Source: CAVQEG01 sp963711465 (GTDB taxonomy: Bacteria > Bacteroidota > Ignavibacteria > OLB7). Taken from it: 64,000 nt of DNA. Under the pieces are notes generated by a model. That model saw only the letters and a program-made list of their open reading frames with translations, was not told where the DNA came from and did no database searches. The DNA lies in assembly GCA_963711465.1 (NCBI GenBank), contig CAVQEG010000001.1, positions 1,984,001 to 2,048,000 of the forward strand, in the 5' to 3' direction. Position 1 is the stretch's first letter, and each line of letters starts with the position of its first letter. A program made the translations under genes and the position numbers. Positions 11,902-21,601 of this stretch are shown piece by piece.

Positions 11902-13104
11902 GCTTCGCCCGATTCGCAAGCTCGCGGATTCGGTGCTCGGGGAGATGTCGCACTGGCTCGACGGTCAATACTCGGCCGTCGGTCGCCCGTCGATCCCGCC
12001 TGAGTTCCTGATTAAGGCACTCCTGCTGCAGCGGCTCTACGGTATTCGAAGCGAGATTCAGCTGATGGAGCAGCTGAATTTCAACATGCTGTTCCGGTGG
12101 TTCGTCGGAATCGGACTTGATGAGCCGGTCTGGACTCCGGAGTCTTTTTCGACAAACCGCCAGCGGCTGTTTTCGGCTGAAGGCATGCAGCTGTTCTTTG
12201 ACGGCATTTTGGGTGAAGCTGCCAGGGCCGATCTGCTGTCGACCGATCACTTCTCAGTCGATGGGACACTGATCAAGGCGTGGGCCTCGCAGAAGAGCTT
12301 CCGTCCGAAGGAGCGGGATGAGAATGATGACTCCGACGGTGAGAACTTCCACGGTGAAAAGCGGAGCAATCACACGCACGCGTCAACGACTGATCCGGAG
12401 GCGCGCCTGTATCGGAAGTCCGCTGGGACCGCCGCGGAGCTGTGCTTCATGGGACATATCCTGATGGAGAACCGCAACGGGCTGATCGTTGACGTTGAGC
12501 TGACCGTGGCCGAGGCAACGCAGGAACGCGAGGCGGCATTGCGGATGCTCGACCGACTGCCGGGACAGCACCGCGTAACGGTGGGAGGAGACAAGGGGTA
12601 CGATGTCAACGACTTTCATACGAGGTGTCGGGAGCTGAATGTTACTCCTCACATTGCCCAGCGGAACGATGGTCGGCGGTCGGTATTGGATCGACGAACG
12701 ACGCGTCACCCGGGATATCAGGTGAGCAGTCGGAAGCGCAAGTTGATCGAACAGGCGTTCGGTTGGGTGAAGGCGGCGGGGAGATTGCGACAGTTCATGA
12801 TGCGGGGAGCGGCGCGGAACGGACCGACATTCTGCCTGGCGATGACTGCATATAATATAGTCAGAATCGTTCGTGCGCTGCCGGCTCCGGCATGAGACCA
12901 CGGTAGGATAACTGACTGCGACAGATCGGTCGTACCGGAAATGCGGCGATAAATACATGGGACGCCGGCCGATTACACAGGCTACGTTCAATGGCCATCT
13001 ATCGATCCTCGAAATTCCCCCATCACGATCCAATTGCCTGCCGATCTTTTCACCGCCCGAGGCGGCGATCGGCTGCCGAAACGGGGATTTTTAGCGGCCT
13101 GCTA
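11781..13104 (+). mobile_element. Insertion sequence, IS5/IS1182-type, about 1.32 kb
   Basis: The element is bounded by imperfect terminal inverted repeats: left TAGCAGGCTGCTAAAAA at 11781; right end, read on the minus strand, TAGCAGGCCGCTAAAAA ending at 13104 (one mismatch over 17). It carries one transposase gene. No convincing target duplication longer than TA is visible. The left side interrupts the radical SAM gene; the right side abuts the last immunity gene of the toxin array. Confidence 0.85.
11825..12895 (+). CDS. DDE transposase, IS5/IS1182 type
   Basis: A 356-aa transposase whose N-terminus (MRGKLRHQEYLYSYVPLEER, then IPEDHELRPIRKLAD) is diagnostic of the group usually called IS5/IS1182. 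Catalytic acidic residues fit Asp146 (in FSVDGTLIKAW), Asp256 (in VGGDKGYD) and Glu309 (in RKLIEQAFGWVK). The reading frame is intact, so the element may still be mobile. The ~210 bp after the stop hold no gene, only the right end of the element. Confidence 0.95.
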   Translation: MRGKLRHQEYLYSYVPLEERIPEDHELRPIRKLADSVLGEMSHWLDGQYSAVGRPSIPPEFLIKALLLQRLYGIRSEIQLMEQLNFNMLFRWFVGIGLDEPVWTPESFSTNRQRLFSAEGMQLFFDGILGEAARADLLSTDHFSVDGTLIKAWASQKSFRPKERDENDDSDGENFHGEKRSNHTHASTTDPEARLYRKSAGTAAELCFMGHILMENRNGLIVDVELTVAEATQEREAALRMLDRLPGQHRVTVGGDKGYDVNDFHTRCRELNVTPHIAQRNDGRRSVLDRRTTRHPGYQVSSRKRKLIEQAFGWVKAAGRLRQFMMRGAARNGPTFCLAMTAYNIVRIVRALPAPA

Positions 13105-13497
13105 GCTCCGGGTAAGCTCACCCCCGCCCCACTTCGGTATCACCAGCGTGTCGCAGATCTGGTATCTCTGCGTCCTATAAAGCATAGGCTCGGAGTCCAG
13201 AACGCGGACAGATCCGTCTGAATAACAGTAGGTATATCCCGGAGACACGCCCTTTATGGATAAGTCATATCCCTGCCATCTACCTTTGAGGATCTGCCTG
13301 AGACTATCGATACGTACGGTATCTGCGATGCCGCATCGCACACTATCCCCGAGAGCATTATTGAACTCTGTCGTGTCTCTTGCCACATCGCCACCGCCGC
13401 CAGAAGCTTGATCCGGGTAACACGCATCCATTGTCGCAATTACAAACAACCACAACACCACCATCCCGATGACACCCCAAAGCGTCCCGCGGTCCAT
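13102..13497 (-). CDS. Putative immunity protein of module L (membrane-anchored or lipoprotein)
   Basis: A 131-aa protein starting at ATG 13497, 28 bp after the stop of RHS module L. The N-terminus is a hydrophobic export signal (LWGVIGMVVLWLFVIATMDAC) with a possible but imperfect lipobox Cys; the rest is small and soluble. The partner tip is a GH19 wall hydrolase acting in the periplasm, so a periplasmic immunity protein fits. The TAG stop (13102-13104) is made of the last three bases of the adjacent insertion sequence, so the original C-terminus may have been cut or altered by the insertion. Confidence 0.65.
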   Translation of the reverse strand: MDRGTLWGVIGMVVLWLFVIATMDACYPDQASGGGGDVARDTTEFNNALGDSVRCGIADTVRIDSLRQILKGRWQGYDLSIKGVSPGYTYCYSDGSVRVLDSEPMLYRTQRYQICDTLVIPKWGGGELTRS

Positions 13498-13525
13498 TCT
13501 CAGGCACGAATGACCACCGGGCAAA

Positions 13526-16500
13526 TTATTCGTGCAATACTTCGAGTGCTCTAGCATAGTATCGGTACCGAACCCCGAATGTAGAACGAGCCTGTTGATT
13601 AATATCGCTCGACACAGCGTCGCTTCCCCTCCGACCCCCAACATCGGCGTCGGCACCGACGCGAGCATTGAAGTACCAGAGCGCCGCATCAACACCAACC
13701 CTCAGATCCGTTCGAAGCAGATCCGGGTTCCGAACAACATCTACCGCACTAAAATTGAATGTGGAGCCATTGAACGCAGCGTAATTGCTCTCCCACGTGA
13801 GCTGAAAAATCCCCCCACCGCGATACCTGTACCCATCGCCTGACGCCTCGTCTCCGTTGCCATATTTGCAGCAGTAGACATAGTTGAACAGCGCCTCCCC
13901 ATTTCCTGCAAAGTCTTCGTCCCATCTCCTTTCGATTTCGGCAGCCTTGCTGCTCCACGCCGCTTTCGCTCCCTTTTTGCTATAGTTCGTTGCTTCGGCA
14001 AAGTTCCTGAACTGGTTGGATTCGTGTCCTGACTGCGCAACAAAGTGGGCAAGCCGATTTCGTGTCGTAAGCACGGAACCGCCATGAATGGTGATTTCGG
14101 ACTCAATCACCCGTACGTTCTCAATCGGAGCGTCGGGAAAAATTTGACTGATTTCATTTGCGGTCACGATCACGCCCTCGGTCTGTTGTACCCAATGAGC
14201 AGTCGCTCCGGGACCAAGGTCGATGAGCAGCGGATGCAAGTTGGTGTTGGCGGGTGGTGGTACCCTCCAGATCCACGCCACGTCCGTGTCTGAACCCGAC
14301 CCTTGTACAGGTGCGTATGCTCCCTGACCATTGTAGGTTCCGGGATCGGATGGTTCCAATCCGTCCAAATCGATCATGCGAACCGGCATGTCGCCTGCGA
14401 ACTGGTACGGCGTCCACCACACGAACTGGTGGGAGAGCGGATCGACAGTGAGGAATCGCGCGACCCTTGCATCATACATCCGCGCCCCATAGTCATACAC
14501 ATTCCCCTTCCCACTCCACTCATCATCCATCTCCTTCCCATTGAACCCATATCGCCACTCCCCACCTTCCCAACTCCGCCCCGGCTGCAGCATGCCATAG
14601 GCGTAGTAGTTCGCGTAGCTGCTCACGACCGCCACGAACGGATACGTCCCCGACTGCACCGTCGGTTCCTTCATGTCCGTCACCACCACCCGCACGTTGC
14701 CCAGGTGGTCCTTCAGCTCGTAGTACTTCTCCGAGAGTACTCGCACGTGGTACTCGTTCGTCGTGTCGATCGCAGTGCCTTCGCCTGCCGGACGGGCGAG
14801 ATCCGTCGGCTTCGTCTCGGCGATGCGTCCCTGCGCGCCGTTGCCGTAGATCACCCACTCGGCGAGATGGAACGCTTCGGTGCAGTTCGGCGCGCACGGG
14901 TTTGGATCGGTGCCGTCGGGAATGCCGTCGGAGTCCTGATCACCTGCCGGTCCGGCGGTGCAGGGACACGGATCGACCGCATCGGGGACGCCGTCGCCAT
15001 CGATGTCGCCGCCTGGTGGCGGGACCGACGGGTTCATCGGGTCCGGATCACACTGGTCCGGGATGCCGTCGTTGTCCGTGTCGACACCCTCGTGCGGGCT
15101 CGGCTCCGGATCGACACAGTTCTCGTAGATCGCCACCACCTTGCCCCCTGCTTCGTAGACGTAGTATGTGGAGCGCACCTGCGTCGTGTCCGTCGGATCG
15201 ATCACCTCCTTGCGCACCCGGTTGCCGGCGGCGTCATAGGTGAACCGAAGCACCGTCACGTTGTTCTTCTCGACTGAGAGCACCTTGCCGTAGATGCTCC
15301 ACTCGATGTTCGTGATGTTCTCCGAGACGTCGCCGATCATGTTTCCGATCGCATCGTACGTGTAGTTGCTCGTGTCGCTCTGGCTGTCGATGTCCTCGCT
15401 GTACTTCGTCGCGCTGACGAGGTCGCTCACCTGCCGCAGCTGATTCGTGCCGCCATAGTAGGCATACGTCAACTTGTCCATCGCACCGGCACCCGTCGTA
15501 TCGCCGCCCCGGTCGAGCGTCAGGATGTTCCCGTTCGGATCGTACGTGTAGGAGCTCGTGTATTCGCTCAGCGAGCCCGTCCAGATGCCCCCACTTCCAT
15601 AGGTATGGTAGTTCGCCTCCAGCAGTCGGTTGAGCACGTCGTAGCGGTAGGTGTAGCCCACCAGTTGCTCATCAGCCTTCCCGCTGGCGCCGCTCGGCTG
15701 GATGTTCGTCGTCCACGACCCGATGTTCCCGTTGTACAGGTCGTAGCTCGGCTGAAGGTGGTACGACGACGCTGGCACCGACGACCCCGAGGCGAACGGC
15801 GAGTTACCGTGCACGAAGTCGCCGTCGTAGTAGCCGAGCATCATTCCGAACGCATCCGGAGCGAACCACCGCCGCGTGCCGAACCCGTCGGAGCCCGGAT
15901 CGACGTCCACGCCTGCGCTCGTGTCCAGCGACGGATGGTTGATCGCCTTGAGCCATCCCTGCAACGTGTACGTGTAGTCGATCCCCTGCACGCTGTCCTC
16001 TCCGTACTCCACCCGGCGCAGCGGTCCGTGCGCATAGTAGGTGTACCGCGCGTCGCTCTCGTAGATCTCACCGTCCCGCGAGCTCTCGACCTCCCGAAGC
16101 CGGTTGTCCTCGTCGTAGCGATAGCGCTGGATGTACTGATCCTCCCATCCCTCGTCGTAGAGCATCCGCAGCATGTTCCCGCTGATCAGGTCGTACTCGT
16201 AGCGCACGTAGTTCGTGCCCAGCTCCGGGATCTCCTGCCGAACCCACTCCACGTTCCCGTGCGGGTCGTAGCTGTACTGCGTATGCACGCCGTCGTCGGT
16301 GTAGACATGGGCGATGCGATTCTGCGTGTAGCGCTGGGGCGTCCAGTCGACGTAGCGACCGTTGTGCGTCAGTCCCGTTGCGGTGCTGTCCGCCGGCGTC
16401 GTGTAGAACGTCAGCACCCGGTGCTGTCCGTTCGTCGGGCGACTCTGGTCATCCACCGCCGCCGACACGTCGCCCGGCAGCGTCGAGTCGCCCACTTCCA

Positions 16501-16687
16501 CCACCCGACTCAGGTGGTCGTACTTCGTGTAGGACATCTCCCCGGCGTCGAGCTGCGTCTGGTTCTGACTGAAGCGCATCCGTCCCACCGCGTCGTAGTA
16601 GTAGAGCGTCGTCCCCCCGTCCGGTGTCGACTTGATCTGCAGCTGCTTGAGCGAGTTGTACTCGTAGATCGCGACATTTTCGTTCAT
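13526..16687 (-). CDS. RHS module L: orphan RHS core with GH19 lysozyme/chitinase tip
   Basis: A 1,053-aa protein. After MNENVAI it enters the RHS core at YEYNSLKQLQIKSTPDGG, equal to the start of the YD-repeat region of the complete genes; the signal peptide and N-terminal ~1,500 residues are absent. It keeps YD repeats, the calcium-repeat block (DTDNDGIPDQCDPD...) and the core end (YGFNGKEMDDEWSGKGNVYD). The tip (last ~280 residues) has GH19 features: RLAHFVAQSGHESNQF (catalytic Glu near 889) and GNGDEASGDGYRYRGGGIFQ (second acid near 947). It should cleave peptidoglycan or chitin-like glycan. The ATG overlaps the previous gene's TGA (ATGA), suggesting translational coupling; without a signal peptide its export is unclear. 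Confidence 0.85.
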   Translation of the reverse strand: MNENVAIYEYNSLKQLQIKSTPDGGTTLYYYDAVGRMRFSQNQTQLDAGEMSYTKYDHLSRVVEVGDSTLPGDVSAAVDDQSRPTNGQHRVLTFYTTPADSTATGLTHNGRYVDWTPQRYTQNRIAHVYTDDGVHTQYSYDPHGNVEWVRQEIPELGTNYVRYEYDLISGNMLRMLYDEGWEDQYIQRYRYDEDNRLREVESSRDGEIYESDARYTYYAHGPLRRVEYGEDSVQGIDYTYTLQGWLKAINHPSLDTSAGVDVDPGSDGFGTRRWFAPDAFGMMLGYYDGDFVHGNSPFASGSSVPASSYHLQPSYDLYNGNIGSWTTNIQPSGASGKADEQLVGYTYRYDVLNRLLEANYHTYGSGGIWTGSLSEYTSSYTYDPNGNILTLDRGGDTTGAGAMDKLTYAYYGGTNQLRQVSDLVSATKYSEDIDSQSDTSNYTYDAIGNMIGDVSENITNIEWSIYGKVLSVEKNNVTVLRFTYDAAGNRVRKEVIDPTDTTQVRSTYYVYEAGGKVVAIYENCVDPEPSPHEGVDTDNDGIPDQCDPDPMNPSVPPPGGDIDGDGVPDAVDPCPCTAGPAGDQDSDGIPDGTDPNPCAPNCTEAFHLAEWVIYGNGAQGRIAETKPTDLARPAGEGTAIDTTNEYHVRVLSEKYYELKDHLGNVRVVVTDMKEPTVQSGTYPFVAVVSSYANYYAYGMLQPGRSWEGGEWRYGFNGKEMDDEWSGKGNVYDYGARMYDARVARFLTVDPLSHQFVWWTPYQFAGDMPVRMIDLDGLEPSDPGTYNGQGAYAPVQGSGSDTDVAWIWRVPPPANTNLHPLLIDLGPGATAHWVQQTEGVIVTANEISQIFPDAPIENVRVIESEITIHGGSVLTTRNRLAHFVAQSGHESNQFRNFAEATNYSKKGAKAAWSSKAAEIERRWDEDFAGNGEALFNYVYCCKYGNGDEASGDGYRYRGGGIFQLTWESNYAAFNGSTFNFSAVDVVRNPDLLRTDLRVGVDAALWYFNARVGADADVGGRRGSDAVSSDINQQARSTFGVRYRYYARALEVLHE

Positions 16688-18036
16688 TGACTTCCGCTAC
16701 GGGCGTAGTAGATGAAGACCTCAATGCTGTATTCCAGGAAGAGAGCGTTCGGAGATTCGGGAGGCACAATCGGCGACCACGATCCGACGACATATGTTGA
16801 CAGTCTCGGACGAGAAGTAATCCCCTGCCGCAGTAGCGGAATCTCAGCGCCTCGCGCGACGGAATTTGCAAACGAAGCAGCTCGCCCGGCATTCGCATCG
16901 CGCGCGTGAACAATCATATCGACCGGAACATCACGATAATTGTCGCGCATCGATAGCATCCGAAGTTGCTCGATGATATCGCCCACAATGGACGTAAATC
17001 CATTCAGAGTACTTCTCGGGTATATGTGGTAATAGGTGATCTCAGAGTTTACGACCGAGTCCCACGCCATCCGGACCACACAACATTCCGTTGAATCCGC
17101 CCCAATTGTACCGTCTGACCCAATTCCGCGAATTCGATTCCACCAGATTCGAAAGCTGCTTTGACCGAACGTCGGCAGCCGCCCGTCGTTCGACCGCCAT
17201 GAGTAAGCAACCGTGGAGGGGTGCGACGTCGAGTCGATGAATTCCATCCACTGCAATGAGTCGCTTCTCACCGTGATTCTCAGCCCATCCCCGGTACCAC
17301 CCGTGTCTTCATCTGGAATCTCAAACGCAACTGGCTGTGGGACCCACTGAGTTACCAAGAAGCACTCGGGAGCAAACAGCTCCGACCGCGCTCGCGCCAA
17401 ATCCGCCTCGCTCATTTCTGACCTTCCACTGCGTGGCATTTCAATATTTACCATCACCGATCGCGTAGCAAGGCGCCGCTGCCTTTCGCCGGGGTCGCCC
17501 ACTCGGTGATTCCAGTGAGGGTCGGTGCGCATTTCGATGCGCGCGGGATCTATGCCCCACCGCTTAACAAGGATATCTCGGACCGCCATGCATCTTGCAA
17601 GGCACAGAACGCTGTCCCGCGATAATCCAAACTCATTGTATGACCGCCCCGTCAGGACCACAGGCCAATTCGCAATGCGACGCAATCTTGCGCCAATAAT
17701 ATCGATAGATGATTGCGGTGAACATTTCCCATCCATCGGCGCCAAATCACTCGCTTCAAAGACATCATCCCCCGGGTTGTGTCTAATTACAGAGCTGCAC
17801 GAATCAAAGAACACGTATGGAAGAACGGTCGAGCATTCTCTGACCTTCATCAACGCAAATCTGAGTGTGTTGCACGAATCGTTACAGGGCAGTCTATCCG
17901 GGACGCCCAATGGGGTCGAAGCAACTGAATTAGACGGCTGTGCTGACAGGGAAGGACCTCCAAACACAAGGAATGGCAACCATATCATCAACGTCAGCGC
18001 ATGGCGGAGTAAGTGTTGAGCGTGAACTTGTTCCAT
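16684..18036 (-). CDS. Putative partner/immunity protein of module K, secreted, OmpA-like domain
   Basis: A 450-aa protein. ATG 18036 begins 2 bp after the stop of RHS module K and is followed by a signal peptide (LTLMIWLPFLVFGGPSLSAQ). Residues about 100-200 resemble the OmpA C-terminal peptidoglycan-binding domain: LRRIANWPVVLTGRSYNEFG, LSRDSVLCLARCMAVRDILV, GIDPARIE, then RLATRSVMVNIEM. A weaker second copy lies near the C-terminus. The protein is unusually large for an immunity protein. Since tip K carries a LysM domain, both partners may meet on peptidoglycan. It could be an immunity factor, a shield or a carrier; position argues for immunity. Confidence 0.65.
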   Translation of the reverse strand: MEQVHAQHLLRHALTLMIWLPFLVFGGPSLSAQPSNSVASTPLGVPDRLPCNDSCNTLRFALMKVRECSTVLPYVFFDSCSSVIRHNPGDDVFEASDLAPMDGKCSPQSSIDIIGARLRRIANWPVVLTGRSYNEFGLSRDSVLCLARCMAVRDILVKRWGIDPARIEMRTDPHWNHRVGDPGERQRRLATRSVMVNIEMPRSGRSEMSEADLARARSELFAPECFLVTQWVPQPVAFEIPDEDTGGTGDGLRITVRSDSLQWMEFIDSTSHPSTVAYSWRSNDGRLPTFGQSSFRIWWNRIRGIGSDGTIGADSTECCVVRMAWDSVVNSEITYYHIYPRSTLNGFTSIVGDIIEQLRMLSMRDNYRDVPVDMIVHARDANAGRAASFANSVARGAEIPLLRQGITSRPRLSTYVVGSWSPIVPPESPNALFLEYSIEVFIYYARSGSQ

Positions 18037-18038
18037 AT

Positions 18039-21000
18039 CTACGGGCATTGTGGATTGTGATTACCATCTTGGTTATCGCTACTCCAAATCGGCGGAACTC
18101 CGCTTGTGGTCCATTTGGAAAGGAAGTTCCGAATCACGCACATATGCACATCATCCGGATGTGTTGGGATCGACAATTCCAGGGTCCGTTCGATGCGCCC
18201 ATCGTCACTAGCAACCCATCCCCACTGGAAAGTAATTAGCGGTACCCACTGATCGTCGATACGCTGTACAACCGACGTCGTGCCAATCCAATGCCCGGAT
18301 TTTCCAGGTTCATCCTCCATTGAAAGACGGTTCGGGTCCAGGTTATGATTTAAATCAAAGAAGATGTCTCTACCCTCGTCGTTAATATCGTCCACCTTGT
18401 ATCCTTGCTCGGTGACACGGTCAAATGTTTGAAAGAAGTGAACATTGTCAGGTTGTGTCGCATACGATTCGTTATCCGAGAGTGTTAGAGCGAGTGCTGG
18501 ACCGTATTCTACACCATGAGCTCTCGTGTATTTGTCCACGGTTACGGTACCGCCATTACCTGGGAGTAGGAGGGTGGGTCGTTCATGTTGACCGGCAGTT
18601 GAAGGATCAACTACTTCAATGATCGCGCCGACGGGGAGCGCTCGATCGGGGATACCGTTCCAGCCACGTAGATTGTCGATATTTGCGTCGCTGATCCCAA
18701 GCTCGTTCACTCGTCGCGCAATCGACGTGTACGTGTCACCTTTTTCAATTCGCCATTTCCATCTATTTGCGTCGTCAGGGTTGTTTGTAGCCTCGACCAC
18801 GGGCTCGAGTCCGTTTGGGTCAATGTAGATTATGGGGTTACCGAAATAGCACGCGTAAGGCGAATCGCTTGATCGCGCCTTTGGATCGATGTTCCAACGT
18901 TGGCATACGGCGGGAACGTAGTACCAATACTGAGCTGAGTACGCCTCCTTGGTCGTCTGCTCGGACTCACGTTCTTGCCCATTGAACCCGTACCGCCACT
19001 CCCCACCTTCCCAACTCCGTCCCGGCTGCAGCATGCCATAGGCGTAGTAGTTCGCGTAGCTGCTCACCACCGCCACGCACGGATACGTGCCCGACTGCAC
19101 CGTCGGTTCCTTCATATCCGTCACCACCACCCGCACGTTGCCCAGGTGATCCTTCAGCTCGTAGTACTTCTCCGAGAGCACCCGCACGTGGTACTCGTTC
19201 GTCGTGTCGATCGCAGTGCCTTCGCCTGCCGGACGGGCGAGATCCGTCGGCTTCGTCTCGGCGATGCGTCCCTGCGCGCCGTTGCCGTAGATCACCCACT
19301 CGGCGAGATGGAACGCTTCGGTGCAGTTCGGCGCGCACGGGTTTGGATCGGTGCCGTCGGGAATGCCGTCGTCGTCCTGATCACCCGCCGGTCCGGCGGT
19401 GCAGGGACACGGATCGACCGCATCGGAGACGCCGTCGCCATCGATGTCGCCGCCCGGTGGCGGGATCGACGGGTTCATCGGGTCCGGATCGCACGTGTCC
19501 GGGATGCCGTCGTTGTCCGTGTCGACACCCTCATGCGGGCTCGGCTCCGGATCGACGCAGTTCTCGTAGATCGCCACCACCTTTCCGCCGGCTTCGTACA
19601 CGTAGTACGTCGAGCGTAGCGACGACGGGTCGTTCGGGTCGTACACCTGCTTGCGCACCCGGTTGCCCGCGGCGTCGTAGGTGAACTCCAGCACCTGATT
19701 CGCCTTCGTCACCGACAGCACCTTCCCGTAGATGCTCCACTCGATGTTCGTGATGTTCTCCGAGACGTCGCCGATCATGTTTCCGATCGCATCGTACGTG
19801 TAGTTGCTCGTGTCGCTCTGGTCGTCGATGTCCTCGCTGTACTTCGTCGCGCTGACGAGGTCGCTCACCTGCCGCAGCTGATTCGTGCCGCCGTAGTACG
19901 CATACGTCAACTTGTCCATCGCACCCGCTCCGGTCGTATCGCCGCCCCGGTCGAGCGTCAGGATGTTCCCGTTCGGATCGTACGTGTAGGAGCTCGTGTA
20001 TTCGCTCAGCGAGCCCGTCCACGTCCCGCCGCTGCCGTAGGTATGGTAGTTTGCCTCCAGCAGTCGGTTGAGCACGTCGTAGCGGTAGGTGTAGCCCACC
20101 AGCTGCTCGTCGATCGGTCCGCCCGTTCCCGCCGGCTGGATGTTCGTCGTCCACGTCGCGATGTTCCCGTTGTACAGGTCGTAGCTCGGCATCAAGTGGT
20201 ACGATGACGCTGGCACCGATGACCCCGAGGCGAACCGCGAGCTCCCGTGCACGAAGTCCCCGTCGTAGTACCCCAGCATCATCCCGAACGCATCGGGTGC
20301 GAACCACCGCCTCGTGCCGAACCCATCGGAGCCCGGATCGACGTCCCCGCCCGCACTCGTGTCCAGCGACGGATGGTTGATCGCCTTGAGCCAGCCCTGC
20401 AGCGTGTACGTGTAGTCGATCCCCTGCACGCTGTCCTCGCCGTACTCCACCCGGCGCAGCGGGCCGTGGGCGTAGTAGGTGTACCGCGCGTCGCTCTCGT
20501 AGATCTCACCGTCCCGTGAGCTCTCGACCTCGCGCAGCCGGTTGTCCTCGTCGTAGCGATAGCGCTGGATGTACTGATCCTCCCATCCCTCGTCGTAGAG
20601 CATCCGCAGCATGTTCCCGCTGATCAGGTCATACTCGTAGCGCACGTAGTTCGTTCCCAGCTCCGGGATCTCCTGCCGAACCCACTCCACGTTCCCGTGC
20701 GGGTCGTAGCTGTACTGCGTGTGCACGCCGTCGTCGGTGAAGACATGGGCGATCCGGTTGAGCGTATAGCGCTGGGGCGTCCAGTCGACGTAGCGACCGT
20801 TGTGCGTCAGTCCCGTCACCGTGCTGTCCGCCGGCGTCGTGTACAACGTCAACACCCGGTGCTGTCCGTTCGTCGGGCGACTCTGGTCATCCACCGCCGC
20901 CGACACGTCGCCCGGCAGCGTCGAGTCGCCCACTTCCACCACCCGACTCAGGTGGTCGTACTTCGTGTAGGACATCTCCCCGGCGTCGAGCTGCGTCTGG

Positions 21001-21071
21001 TTCTGACTGAAGCGCATCCGTCCCACCGCGATGCATCCGAATTCAATATCGTATGATGCTACTGGAATCAA
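18039..21071 (-). CDS. RHS module K: orphan RHS core with LysM-containing tip
   Basis: About 1,010 aa from a TTG at 21071. RHS homology starts at AVGRMRFSQNQTQLDAGEMS; the preceding 15 residues are unrelated. The YD repeats, calcium-repeat block and core end YGFNGQERESEQTTKEAYSA are present. The tip (about 250 residues) starts after IYIDPNGLEP with a LysM domain (WRIEKGDTYTSIARRVNELG ... VGAIIEV) that binds peptidoglycan glycan chains. A ~190-residue domain follows that I do not recognise (FQTFDRVTEQGYKVDD, GKSGHWIGTTS). A periplasmic target is likely from LysM and the exported partner. Confidence 0.8.
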   Translation of the reverse strand: MIPVASYDIEFGCIAVGRMRFSQNQTQLDAGEMSYTKYDHLSRVVEVGDSTLPGDVSAAVDDQSRPTNGQHRVLTLYTTPADSTVTGLTHNGRYVDWTPQRYTLNRIAHVFTDDGVHTQYSYDPHGNVEWVRQEIPELGTNYVRYEYDLISGNMLRMLYDEGWEDQYIQRYRYDEDNRLREVESSRDGEIYESDARYTYYAHGPLRRVEYGEDSVQGIDYTYTLQGWLKAINHPSLDTSAGGDVDPGSDGFGTRRWFAPDAFGMMLGYYDGDFVHGSSRFASGSSVPASSYHLMPSYDLYNGNIATWTTNIQPAGTGGPIDEQLVGYTYRYDVLNRLLEANYHTYGSGGTWTGSLSEYTSSYTYDPNGNILTLDRGGDTTGAGAMDKLTYAYYGGTNQLRQVSDLVSATKYSEDIDDQSDTSNYTYDAIGNMIGDVSENITNIEWSIYGKVLSVTKANQVLEFTYDAAGNRVRKQVYDPNDPSSLRSTYYVYEAGGKVVAIYENCVDPEPSPHEGVDTDNDGIPDTCDPDPMNPSIPPPGGDIDGDGVSDAVDPCPCTAGPAGDQDDDGIPDGTDPNPCAPNCTEAFHLAEWVIYGNGAQGRIAETKPTDLARPAGEGTAIDTTNEYHVRVLSEKYYELKDHLGNVRVVVTDMKEPTVQSGTYPCVAVVSSYANYYAYGMLQPGRSWEGGEWRYGFNGQERESEQTTKEAYSAQYWYYVPAVCQRWNIDPKARSSDSPYACYFGNPIIYIDPNGLEPVVEATNNPDDANRWKWRIEKGDTYTSIARRVNELGISDANIDNLRGWNGIPDRALPVGAIIEVVDPSTAGQHERPTLLLPGNGGTVTVDKYTRAHGVEYGPALALTLSDNESYATQPDNVHFFQTFDRVTEQGYKVDDINDEGRDIFFDLNHNLDPNRLSMEDEPGKSGHWIGTTSVVQRIDDQWVPLITFQWGWVASDDGRIERTLELSIPTHPDDVHMCVIRNFLSKWTTSGVPPIWSSDNQDGNHNPQCP

Positions 21072-21172
21072 TCTTCAGGGACCGGCGGTCAACGCTGAAC
21101 CCCAGCCAAAGGTCTCCCGTTTGATTTGGCACAGCATTCGAGGAATCCGATCGCGCAAGAATGACGAAATAC

Positions 21173-21601
21173 TCATCTCCACGTCCCGAGCTGAATATAA
21201 CTGACATAAGTACTATCAGTATAGAATCGATCTAACACTGGAATCATTTTCACGGCAGACCGCGGACTCGCCAAACCATCAATCCTCGCAGTACGTACGA
21301 TTCGCTCCCTAAGGGTCGCGTATCGAACTGGGCGATCGGTAGCTCTAATCGCAATAACAAACGGCTCTTTATCCGGAGGATTGTAAAGATCATTATTCCC
21401 TGGCTTCAGCCCGGCGAACACCCACTGATTCGTGCGATACGTGACGACTGCGTCGGACGGAACCAACCTCAAATTCGACATTCCGAAGTTATCTGCGATC
21501 CACTCCGGAGCGCTGTCAGACGTCAACTTCCAAAGAATCGCGCCAGTGATAATGACTGCAATTAACAGCCAGAGAGAATTAATCTTGAGGAACCGGATCA
21601 T
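21173..21601 (-). CDS. Putative immunity protein of module J, single-pass membrane
   Basis: A 142-aa protein from ATG 21601 (a GTG lies five codons upstream), overlapping the 3' end of RHS module J by 23 bases. There is one N-terminal transmembrane helix (SLWLLIAVIITGAILW) and a ~115-residue periplasmic domain. The region is distinctly AT-rich relative to RHS core. No family is recognised. Role inferred from position and topology. Confidence 0.6.
   Translation of the reverse strand: MIRFLKINSLWLLIAVIITGAILWKLTSDSAPEWIADNFGMSNLRLVPSDAVVTYRTNQWVFAGLKPGNNDLYNPPDKEPFVIAIRATDRPVRYATLRERIVRTARIDGLASPRSAVKMIPVLDRFYTDSTYVSYIQLGTWR

Noticed and set aside
11775..13110. A 4-bp target duplication for the IS5/IS1182 element
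   Set aside because: Flanks read TATA on the left and TAGC on the right depending on where the end is set; only TA is shared, which may belong to the inverted repeat.
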